Positions 12,117 to 22,083 of a stretch of DNA of 64,000 bases are shown here, one piece after another. Source of the DNA: Punica granatum. Its lineage: Eukaryota; Streptophyta; Magnoliopsida; Myrtales; Lythraceae. Within the stretch, counting starts at the first letter, position 1. Every line of letters begins with the position of its first letter. The stretch lies in NCBI RefSeq assembly GCF_007655135.1, contig NC_045134.1, forward strand, positions 21,724,568 to 21,788,567. Reading direction: 5' to 3'. The position numbers were made by a program, and so were the translations under genes. The notes beneath the pieces were generated by a model. The model saw only the letters and a program-made list of their open reading frames with translations. It was not told the origin of the DNA and made no database searches.

Positions 12117-12763
12117 AATCTCCCCACTAATAAAAATTTCATCTTCGAAATTTATTTGAGAAATTAGAAAGTTAGAATATTAGGGATTATAGCATCCCCA
12201 GGTCCCCATATCTTCTCTGAACTGACTTTTTCAAGCGCTTTCATAGGTGACCAAGCTTCCGTTGAGTCACTATAATAAATCAGATGATTTGAGCCCAAAT
12301 ATTGGAGAATATCCAAATCTCCTTCTTAAAAGCAACTGTGATGAAGATAATCAAAAGTTTCTAATAGGACAATTAACATTTTAATCCGCAGATCAAATAA
12401 GTTGACCAGCACTTAATTGCACCTCTCAATGTAGAACAATTCTCAAGGCTTCTAGCAGTCTCTTTGATAGAAATAAATACCTCTAACATTCTCGAGTCTG
12501 AATTCCAAAAACTCTGTCCAAAACCTAATCAATAGAATTCCTACCATTTCGCTGAAATATACAAACTGAAATAAATCTCAAATCTACTTTGGGTGACAAA
12601 AAAAAATTATATATGTCCCTGCTAATGGTAAAATTGGCCGGTCTTAATCTGATAGCTTTTGTACTGAAATAATTATCCATGCCAAATTATATATATATAT
12701 ATATATAAGCATGTAAGTATACGTATATGTATTCTATTTGAAATTAAAATGTCAGGTCTCACA
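12117..12763 (-). repeat. Extra internal segment plus LTR stub at the right end of the LARD
   Basis: 12117 to about 12685 matches the internal region at 6687 to about 7213, including the purine tract beside an LTR end. From about 12686 a TA run leads into a 78-bp copy of the LTR terminus (match to about 12040-12116), ending TCTCACA directly before the TCGAG duplication. The junction lies in a TA microsatellite. Confidence 0.82.
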
Positions 12764-12798
12764 TCGAGGTAATGGAGGAAGTATTGAATATAATATAA

Positions 12799-14802
12799 CT
12801 ACCATCGTCCTTTACTCTCAAGGATGATAATGTTGTGTCAAGACTGGCTTGTGAACTGCCTGAAAGTGCTGAACACAGTGAGAGCAGAACTGTGGCATGT
12901 TCAGCTGGAAACAACCTTGCAGATTCTGAAGAAGATATGAATCCCGAGTCACCAGTTGCATCCCCTGTGGAGGTTCCCAGGCATGGATATAGTGATCATT
13001 CTATGGCCGAGCCTCCAGATGGCCTTCATGAGAGATGGTCTGGCAAGAGGAATAAACAAGGTAGTTGCTACTGATTTTGATAGTAATTTTAATCCTCAGT
13101 ATCCTTTTGAGGTAAATTGGTTGCATACTGAAGTTTAGCCGAAAAAGAGGGCAAAGGATGAAGTCTGTTGGGAAGAGAAGCGTGACCACCGTTTTGGATA
13201 GTGAAGATGAACCTATGTCCATGGATAGTGATTCTCCAGGGGAAGAAGAGGTGTCTTTCATTTGACTGTCTTCCTTACTTTTTCATTTTCACTAACTGCC
13301 AATTCTTTAATTTTGAAGTTTTCCTCTGCAGAGCGACTTTGATAATCTAAAAATTCCTCCGCCCCTAAGTAAAAGGCATACTCTAGTTGATTGTTTTCAG
13401 GAAGTTCTAGATGCTAGCCCTTGGAGGGACAGAGTTGCTCTCGCTGCTAATCCTTCAGGGTAATTGTTTGTTGCAAAGCTATCTTATAAAAATATAACCA
13501 TAAATGTTAATCCTGAGACTCGTTGTGTCCTGCAGCTCTGGATTATTTGAGAGGTTGCAGCAGGTCATGCACCCTGAAAAGGAGAGAGAACTGTTCTTGA
13601 ACAATTTGGAACCCAGTGGCGTGCCTCTTTGTAAAAATCCATTTTCCTTTATATCCTAGGAGATTGTTGCTAGTCGAAAACTTGGAACCACCTTGCTTGA
13701 GATAACTCGTATGACTAAGAATAAGCGAGATTTCAAATTAAGCTGGGTTTATTATTTTACATTGTATAAGTATGCCTTTCACACTGCTTCCTCAGGCGGA
13801 ATAAGCTGCCTCCATGTCCTAATCATATCGAGCTACTTGGATGCAAAGTTGATAGTTTGCCACTGTTCTCTTAAGAAGATACCAGAGGTGGTTGCCTTTG
13901 ATGTTAAGATAGCTTTATTTATGTTTAAGACGCCACCTTGTTTTTCTACTGAAGCCTGATGCGTACACTGAAAGATGACATGCTTTTTTGGACATTTATC
14001 GTAACGTCAGACTTTCAAACCTCATTGATGCAAACTTATTCATCAAAAAGGATTTATTGTCATATTTATTCAGATTGTTGTTTTTGGATTTGTCATTTGG
14101 GGGATTGTTCTGGAAGTATCTGCAGTTAATAATGACTGTCATGGTTATCTGCAGAGACTGCAGGAGTCGGTTTCGCAGTGGAGAGGAGAGAGGACAGTCA
14201 TATTTAGTCCAAGAATTTGCAGCGATGTAGACCTTGAAGTTGGGAAACTGATTTGCATTTGCCCTCCTTGGTATGGAATAGCAAACTCGAACCTTAGACT
14301 TGAACTTGCTCGACCACTCTTCAAACTAAATATAGAAAGAGTCGCTCATACGATTTTAGTATCAAGAAAAATTTTCTGCTTCAATATGGACTTGCTAAGA
14401 ATCCTTGCTTTACACATAATTATGGGTATTTATCAGATATTCCTAGCACTCTCGTTGCCACGTACTGAGGTGGCAAAACGGTGTTGTGGGGGAAAATAAC
14501 AGATTCTTCAAAGTAGGCATGTTGTCCATACTGAGTGTTTAATTGCTGATCGATTAGGAGCATACAGATGGTGTGCAATGCCTGACCATATCTAACAAGT
14601 TTGTTCATCTCTAGTCGCATTGAGAGCCAGACCGTGTAAACCGAGAGACTTCCACATTGATTCATGGTTTTGAAATAGAAGACAGATCCACCATTATGGG
14701 AAATCTGAGGCAGCTCGTTTTCTCTACACGAAGGAGGTCCAACTCACGGGCGAAGATGAACGCGTTCTTCTGTGTACATATTTTTCACAACTATCTGTTT
14801 GA
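12799..14802 (+). pseudogene. 5'-truncated fragment of a conserved plant gene of unknown function
   Basis: Several exon-like blocks in the right order with plausible GT-AG borders. Block 1, about 12799-13060, is acidic and serine-rich. Block 2, 13139-13250, encodes a 'TVLDSEDEP' acidic motif. Block 3, 13332-13459, encodes 'LVDCFQEVLDASPW'. Block 4 starts at 13536 with 'SGLFERLQQVMHPEKERE'. Later blocks lie near 13795-13890 ('SYLDAKLIVCHCS'), 14158-14272 ('RTVIFSPRICSDVDLEVG' and a 'CPPW' end) and 14731-14802 ('EDERVLLCTYFSQL', stop at 14800). Blocks 2-3 and 3-4 keep phase, but block 1 to 2 does not. The motifs resemble a single-copy uncharacterised plant protein family, recalled without a gene name. 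The 5' part is missing where ATG18-duplicate flank ends (about 12800). A degraded but partly transcribed locus cannot be excluded. Confidence 0.55.
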
Positions 14803-15221
14803 CTTGAGGTTGCTTGGCTTCCCTGAATTTTGTCATCTCGAGGATGATTGCTTAAAGGTAACGACTAATCTGATTTTGCTCCTTCATTCCTGTTCCTCGA
14901 CTGTAAACTGGTCTGCATAGTTTTAGAAGTTCCCATTGTAATACTGTAAACAGGAGCTCATATTTTTTCTTATAGAGAATTTAACTACAAAAGATTCCAA
15001 TTCACTGCGATCCTCAAATCATCGATGTTTCTTGTAAACTCGATGGAATGATGACCCGAGAAAGAGTCGGTCACGATTGCCGATTCTTCATCGGGTGACG
15101 AGGTAGACCAGAATAAAGATTGGAGCGGGCCCGGCCCTATCATGGTGGCATGTCGACGAAGATGGTATTCAATGAGTCCTCTTAAGGAAGTATCCTCTGC
15201 CAGTGACTTGCGGCGTCTGCG

Positions 15222-15246
15222 CCCCCCCCCCCCCCCCCCCCCCCCC
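15222..15246. repeat. Poly-C tract upstream of the ATG18-like gene
   Basis: A run of 25 C residues about 280 bp before the ATG18-like start codon. The broken duplicate has no such run at the equivalent place (about 2425-2445). Confidence 0.9.
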
Positions 15247-15524
15247 GGCAGTTTCCACACAAACGTACCCCTCAATCAACGAATCTTAACATGTCTTTTT
15301 ATTATTAATTTCCCGCCCAAAAGGCAAACGTATCCCGCCATCTTCTTCGCAATGACCAAAGAACCCTCGTCCCCGACGAGCCACAGCCCAACTGTATAGT
15401 GACAAGAAGGTCATTTCGTACGTACGGCCTGTTTCATTCCGCTTCGTCGTTGCTTAATTTCGAAATCAATCCCCGTTATCTTCCGAAATTGCCCCCAGCT
15501 GCTCCGTCTCCCACGGCCCGTCCC

Positions 15525-18500
15525 ATGGCCGCTCTCTCCGCCGTTCACTCCCCTCCGTGGCCGAACCCCAGCCCTAGCACCGGCGTCGGCCCCGATTCCG
15601 ACTTCGTCAATGGATCCGACCACTCCGATGATCTCTCCGACACTCTGGACTCTCTCTCCTTGATGCCTCACTCAGAAGACCGGACGTCTGAGCCTAATCC
15701 GAACCCTAATCCCGACGCTGACTCATCAGCTAATAGACCGATCTACGTGCACCCGTCTTCGCCGCCGGCGGTCCCAGCGCCGGCGCCAGAGCTCCTCCAC
15801 CTGTCGTTCAACCAGGACTATGGATGCTTCGCCGCGGGGACGGACCGCGGGTTTCGGATCTACAACTGCGGCCCCTTCCGCGAGATCTTCCGGCGGGACT
15901 TCGGTGGAGGCTCCGTCGGCGGCGGGATTGGCGTCGTGGAGATGCTCTTCCGGTGCAACATACTGGCCCTGGTCGGGCGCGGCCCGAATCCTCAGTACTC
16001 CCCCAATAAGGTCATGATATGGGACGACCACCAGTCCCGGTGCATCGGCGAGCTCTCGTTCAGGTCGGAGGTGCGTTCGGTTCGGCTCCGGCGGGACAGA
16101 ATCGTCGTTGTCCTGGAGCAGAAAGTGTTCGTTTACAACTTCGCGGATCTGAAACTGCTTCACCAGATTGAGACGATTGCGAATCCAAAGGGCCTTTGCG
16201 TTGTCTCTCAGACAGCGGGGTCACTAGTGCTGGTGTGCCCAGGGCTGCAGAAGGGCCAGGTTAGAGTTGAGCACTATGCGACGAAGAGAACGAAGTTCAT
16301 CATGGCTCACGACTCGAGGATCGCCTGCTTCTCGCTCTCTCAGGATGGGAAGTTGCTGGCAACAGCTAGCACTAAGGGAACTCTGATTAGGGTATTCAAT
16401 GCCGTTGATGGTACTCTGCTGCAAGAGGTATGTGGAGGTTGTTTATGAAGGATAGTGCAGTAATTGCAAATTCTGCTAAGCTATCATTGATGGTTAGAAT
16501 GCCTTCTGAAAATCACGATGTCTTTGATACTCGTATGGAATAATTAGCTTTGCCTTGGGATATGGCTGGGCTACAGTTTAGATGCAAAAGATATGAGACA
16601 TTAGAAGCAGTTTCTTGGAGCATCGTAATAATCTAAGTCGATGAGGTCATGTCATAGCTTGGCTGAAAACAAATAGTGTGCTCGAAGGAACAGGAGTGAA
16701 GTGAAGCTGAAGCTCGTAGTGGCTTCAATTGGAGCTTTAATCAATTCTTATACTAAATAGAGAGAACCACTTATAGTTTATTTAGTAACCGGCTCGAATA
16801 CGCAGCAGAGTAGGCGTCATTGGGGTTGATACTTGTGAAAAGATCAAGGGTTTGCTGCTTTTGATTGTTATATGATTGATTGCTCAGGCAATATGGGCTC
16901 GAAAGTCCTTCGATCTAGGATTGCTTTGTCTTCTGATGACTTTTGAAGATATGGATTTTCGACTGGCTATTGCCAAGGAACTTGATGGTTCATTTTTTAT
17001 GTCAGTTCCTGCTTGCATCGTACTCAATCTGGAGTCTTGAGGAAGCTTCTGTTAATTTTCCACTTCAAAAAGCTCTTTCTCTGGCGATTAAATGATTGAT
17101 TGTAGGTCCTGTGAGATTTCCTTATGAATTCCGCTTGTTTTGTGCTACTTGCAGGTCAGAAGGGGTGCAGATAGAGCAGAAATCTACAGTTTGGCCTTCT
17201 CCCCAACAGCTCAGTGGCTAGCTGTTTCAAGCGACAAAGGAACTGTCCATGTGTTTGGTCTCAAGGTCAATGCAGGAACCCCGGTCACTGAAGTGTCACA
17301 AAATTCTTCGGAGCCTTCTCTTCCTCATACATCATCTGGCTCATCACTGTCCTTCATTAAAGGTAAAACTCATTATATGTTAATCTCCATATATTTGCGT
17401 GAACTATATCGTGTTAAAAAAATTTAAATGAAATGATGGTTGTGCAAGTATTTCGGAGGATTTCACTTGAAAATATTCTGGTGGGTGGAGCAGGTCTCCA
17501 TATCCTTTATATATTTATTGTCTCTTGACCTATCCTGTAGAGGGCATTTTTCAAGATTTTGAACCCTAAACAGTTTGCAGCCTTCTACAACAAAGCATTA
17601 ACGAAGAGCTTCAGCAAAGACTTAAGAGGAGGAAGAAGAGAGGTGAAATTTTTTTAGACAAATAAAGATAGGCAAAATTTGAGATTGAACAAGCAATAGA
17701 ACAGAAATGAGAGTTTAGCAGTAAAAGGAATAAAGAGGAGAGGGTTAACTGTTAAGCAGCGAGTTTTCCCTTTCAGTTACAGGACAAGGGAGAAATAACT
17801 GATGAAAGAACATGACTGCAGGATGAGAGTCATCATGTTTTGTAAAAGTGAAACTCAAAGACAAATTTTATGCTCATTACATTCAATAGAACTGGTTGAC
17901 GATTTGGTTCTGTTTGTGCAAAGCACATTATTGCTCATTCCAGTTCCTTCTACCAGAACCTATCCATTATTGGGGGAACCATCTAAGGAGGTTCCCATAC
18001 CCCAGTAGGCTAGGTTTCAACTTCTTGTTAGACCCTGTATCAGTGACTGCCCTTGGATTTGTGAGTTATTATTGTTTTGCTGTTTAACAAGTCACTCTTC
18101 TTAAGATGTGTTCTTTTGATGAATTACTCATTGTCCTTAGTAATTTGGTTCTTTTGGCCGAGATTAATTAGTATTTTGGTTTTAATCGTGTATTTGGTGC
18201 AGGAGTATTGCCAAAGTATTTTAGCTCAGAATGGTCGGTTGCTAAGTTTCATTTACCCGAGGGATCGCAATATATCGTTGCATTTGGACACCAAAAGAAC
18301 ACAGTAGTCATTCTCGGCATGGATGGGAGGTATGAAATAATCATGCCAGGTTGCCTTTTGCCCGTGGCAGGAATATATTCCAATGCCTCACTTAGGTTCA
18401 ATGCATCATATGGTTAAATGTCTTTGTTCCAATCTCGTACACAAAGTAAAATATCTTTCTGGGCTACCCCACAGTCGATTGGGTGGATGCATGCCTCTTA

Positions 18501-18955
18501 ATGGCAGTCTGAATGCTCCAGTTCCATGATCTGTTTGTCTTTTTAGAGAAATGTTAAGTCAGTTCTAAAAGATGAAGAAAATGATGGAATATGCTTCAAA
18601 TTGCACCCCCAAAGATATCACAATCCAATCTGTCTTCAGATGGTAATTGAACACGTCCTTTTTAACTTTTTCTATGTTTTCTTCATCTTTGTAATTCTAA
18701 TAAGGAAAAAGGAATTGGATAACTTGAGAAATATCTCCTAATTCTCTTGTACTGAACAGGCTAAACTATCGTGCTTTTATCATTCACTGTCTAACGTGCG
18801 GTTCTGGTTCTATACGCACTACGATGTTTATTGAGTTGTTGACGTGCTTTGCAAACAAAATGTGATGCAGCTTCTATCAGTGCCAGTACGACCCTTCCTC
18901 CGGTGGAGAGATGACACAGCTAGAATACCATAACTTCCTGCAAGAAGCTCCCTGA
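15525..18955 (+). CDS. ATG18: ATG18/WIPI-like WD-repeat phosphoinositide-binding autophagy protein
   Basis: PROPPIN-family seven-bladed propeller that binds PI3P on autophagosome precursors and endosomes and works with ATG2 in membrane expansion. Exons: 15525-16427, 17155-17362, 18203-18329, 18871-18955. All introns are GT-AG, phases fit, and the sum is 1323 nt (440 aa plus stop). The start is the first ATG of the frame, in good context (CCCATGG); the open frame runs further upstream but without an ATG. The proline-rich N-terminus (about residues 1-85) is followed by '[19 protein letters not shown]' (blade 1), '[17 protein letters not shown]', '[20 protein letters not shown]', and the basic VRRG at residues 302-305, at the exon 1/2 border, in the position of the FRRG lipid-binding motif. 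The C-terminal '[13 protein letters not shown]' is typical of plant ATG18a-type proteins. It is full length with no lesion seen. The closest subtype is a/c/d/e, not resolved. A partial duplicate lies at 2214-3823. Confidence 0.93.
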
Positions 18956-19176
18956 CGTTCCGGTGAATTATTACTATTCTATTTGTTTCCAGCCTACACG
19001 AAGTAATTTTACCACTTTGTTTCCTACATTAAGATGGGCATATCTTCTATTGTAAATACTCGAGCATTGTATGTAAAGTTGTATTGCTGATGTTTATATA
19101 AATGAGGAGATTGGGAGAGAAAAAGCCTCTGTGTGCCCTCATTTTTTGTTTTTCGCGTCATAATTTTCTTTCCATC

Positions 19177-19182
19177 AATAAA
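19177..19182 (+). promoter_or_regulatory. Candidate poly(A) signal of the ATG18-like gene
   Basis: AATAAA 222 nt after the stop codon. In the broken duplicate the same place reads TATAAA. Confidence 0.4.
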
Positions 19183-19764
19183 TTTAAAACTTAGTATGTA
19201 TTTTGACCCATTCGATTTCAGAAGTACATTAATCTTTGCATGAACAAGAATTTCTGCTAGTTCAATGTAGTGTTTCCGAAGTTCTATTTGTCTCAGTGAC
19301 TGGATCGGACTTGCTGATAGGCTCCGAATTAGAACTCCGATAGGGGGAGGTCTACTGCCGAGTTCATCGACAGTTCGGAGGCACCTCTACACTGTCACAT
19401 GAACCAGAATAGTCCATGGAGTGGAGGAACTGTCTATGAACTGGACAGGAGAATGTCCCTATATGTGAACAGTTTGATCCTCATGCAAGATTAAATGGGC
19501 ATGTAAGGCAGTTGACCCATCAGTCCCTTGAATTTGTAAGGGTTGTTAGTTAACTTCAGGTTTAAAGAAGGAGAAATCATGAAGTTTGACTCTTTTCCTT
19601 TCTTGGCTACAACATGACGTGTGGGTCGGTTACTATTTGTTTGAATGGAGGGAAATGGAGGAAAAGAAAAGGGTGGAGTCACCTCGACTAATCCACAGCT
19701 CCAGGCGAGTTAAAGGTAAACTACAACGCCCGACTTAGGGGATTGACAAGCCAAAGTCCTGAGA

Positions 19765-19769
19765 TCGAG
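19765..19769. other. Empty target site of the LARD insertion
   Basis: In the 3' flank of the intact gene the sequence 'gatcgaggtaatggagga' is continuous. In the duplicate the same site is split at TCGAG by the 8.94-kb element. This confirms the element ends and the duplication independently. Confidence 0.85.
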
Positions 19770-19821
19770 GTAATGGAGGAAGCCTTGAATATAATATAAG
19801 TACCTGACTACTTATTCATTT

Positions 19822-19950
19822 TAAATAAGGTTTCGAATTCAAGTATTGTGAATAGAAAAAATTCATATTAAAAGGTATTTACCTCTTAATTAGACTCGAA
19901 TTAAATTAGTCAAGATCTATTAACTTTAGGTATCAATATGTTCACCGAGC
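19822..19950 (+). mobile_element. SINE-like copy, 5' part missing (family member 1)
   Basis: It contains the family blocks 'taaggtttcgaattcaagta', 'aaaattcat..', 'tatttacctcttaatt.gac' and 'attagtcaagat', in the same order as the better-kept copy at 59186-59322. Confidence 0.5.
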
Positions 19951-20711
19951 AAAAGTTAATGCGGATTACTATATGTAAATTTACCCAATTTATTGAAATC
20001 ATAAGTGATTATATTATTATTATTATTTTTTGGGGGAAACACATGTCAAGTGAATTTGATAAATAGGAGATGAGTATGATGGGGCTGCGGAATTTGGAAC
20101 AGCCGAATAGAGACAAAGGGTACTTTTGTAAATAAATCAGACAGAAGGGACACTTTATTAGGCAGAGAGCAGTCGGAGGATTCTCCTCCGAAAACAGTCG
20201 GAGGAAAACTATTTTCCCATAGGAGATAAGATCTACTCCAGAGTCCAGATGATAATAATGATGGTCCTATGCCATGGGAGCCTTCTAAACCATGTGACAG
20301 CATGGCAAGCACTCAGAGATCAAATTCGATGTCGGAAACGAGACAATCTTAAATGATCTTATTTTATATAGTGATGCATTAAGAAAGAAACAATGAGATC
20401 GTTACAATCAGCAAAAATCATGGCACATTACTTGTGCGACTTACACTTATTCATTTGATTATTACAGTGCAATCAATGCTTATTTTATGTTACACGATGA
20501 GGTAAAATCACTGATTTTACGAGGAATTTCCTTTCTATGCTACTTGGAAATAATTTGATTCAAAGAAACAAAATTTGAAGCGCATGAGTGATTGATTATG
20601 GCAGGATGAGGGAGGCGATGCATGCCGTGCAACCAGAAATAATTGCTTGGGTCGGAGGGACAAAAGTGCTCCAACTTTGGATATTGAAAATCTGCTAATA
20701 ATGACAAGGGA

Positions 20712-20752
<41 letters not shown>

Positions 20753-20765
20753 GCTCCAGTGAATT
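19951..20765. other. Gene-free stretch with a GAAA microsatellite
   Basis: No supported gene. An (AAAG)n run of about 36 bp lies near 20711-20747. Confidence 0.6.
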
Positions 20766-20925
20766 AAGATAGGCTAACACAAATGGTTTATCGTTGTTAA
20801 GTAAAATTTTGAGTTCGAATCTTGTCAACGTAAAAATTTTATGTTGAGAATACTTTAACATACAGCGAGTAATCTAATTCGAATTATAAGATTAATTGGA
20901 CTTTCGAATATCAAATCACCTAATA
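20766..20925 (+). mobile_element. SINE-like copy (family member 2)
   Basis: A divergent copy with an A-box-like start (gctaacacaaatggttt), a B-box-like 'gagttcgaatcttg' about 35 bp later, then the family blocks 'aaaattttatgttgagaata' and 'attcgaattataagattaat'. Confidence 0.45.
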
Positions 20926-21780
20926 AAAAAAAGATGCTGCAATGGAGAATTGTCAGAAATCCCCACGAAGTCTTTTGTCCCCATCGGGACAGAGTCAGAT
21001 ATTCCCACCATCTCTTGCTCAATTGTGTCGTCCCTCTCTCTGGGACCCCCCCATGTGGTCCTTCCTTTTACCTCCATAGCCCCTCTCCTCCCCTTTAAAC
21101 AATTATTGCACCCCCTTTCTTTAATTGCACCCCAACTAGCTCCCTTCCCTTCTCCACGCAAAAATTGACTTTGGTATGTCGGAACGGGCAGGGGACGTGT
21201 TGAGCATAGTAGTCCCATTTCGAAAAATTGATGAGATCAGTTTTCATGAATGAGATGATTGAGTCTACAATCGTATCAGTTTGAGGTTTTGAGTCGAGCA
21301 TGAACCAGACTACTTATAGGTCAAGTAAAAGTTATATAGAATGATATTCTAGTCACGGCTTCGCAATTCATATATCTTGCTGGTTTCAATTCTGTACCAT
21401 CAAATATACCACATGGTGCTTTGAGAAGGACATCTCTCCAATTGTAAAGTGCTTCAAATTATCTATCTCATGAAACATGCATTTATTTCGTGATATCATA
21501 AGGAACGAGATTTATGTTCATTTTTCTGGTTATGTATGTTGTGGGGAGTAACCAATGTTTCTTCGTGTCCATGATTGGGTACGAGACAATTGTACTTGAT
21601 CAGCAGTTCTCTTACACAAGGTATACTTCGAGCCCATCAAATCAAGGCTCTCTATGTTGTCCATTGACTCGAGATTAGCTTGGTATGGGTGGATGCTTGT
21701 CCCTAATCCACGGCCTAATCAGATTCGTTTTATTATCTTCAAGCACCCTTAATTCTTTGCTAAGCTTAGTTTCTGTCTAA

Positions 21781-22080
21781 GGTGGTGCTTGATAAATTAA
21801 GTACATAAAAATTAAGTACATAATTAGTTAAAGAAATAAATGTATAGAAAGATAGTAGAAATGATAATGGTGAGAAAATATTTTGTGAGGATAGAGAGCA
21901 CAAATAAATGAAAAATAACTTATTTCATCAAGTCAAAATTTTAGTTTTTGACTCAATTATTAAATAGATAAGACTGTTATCTTTCATCTTTCTCTTTCTC
22001 TCCTATTCACTTTCTCGTGTAACTAACTTGTAATTAATTTTTAAGAGCTTTCTTTAATTAAGTTGTAAACAAACACCACC
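21781..22080. mobile_element. Tourist-like MITE (PIF/Harbinger type)
   Basis: 300 bp, non-coding and AT-rich. The left end GGTGGTGCTTGATAAATTAA matches the reverse complement of the right end (GGTGGTGTTTGTTTACAACT) imperfectly. It is flanked by TAA on both sides (21778-21780 and 22081-22083), as expected for the 3-bp target duplication of this group. Confidence 0.65.
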
Positions 22081-22083
22081 TAA

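Larger units (their letters stand above)
3824..12763 (-). mobile_element. LARD-like non-coding LTR element, rearranged three-LTR tandem
   Basis: Ends are TG...CA and the whole unit is flanked by a 5-bp duplication TCGAG (3819-3823 and 12764-12768). The paralogous ATG18 3' flank has this site unoccupied at 19765-19769. Two full-length long terminal repeats (3824-6686 and 9248-12116) bracket a 2.56-kb internal region. Orientation is minus: the complement of a tRNA-iMet primer site (GCTCTGATACCA, 9232-9243) lies beside the right LTR, and a purine tract in complement (6687-6698) lies beside the left LTR. To the right of the right LTR follow about 570 bp of internal-region end and a 78-bp LTR end, so the element is a deleted LTR-internal-LTR-internal-LTR tandem. 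No gag or pol similarity was found, so it is non-autonomous. Confidence 0.85.

Noticed and set aside
15399..15524. Upstream extension of the ATG18 frame
   Set aside because: It begins with GTG, has no ATG and is rich in low-complexity residues; the first ATG is at 15525.
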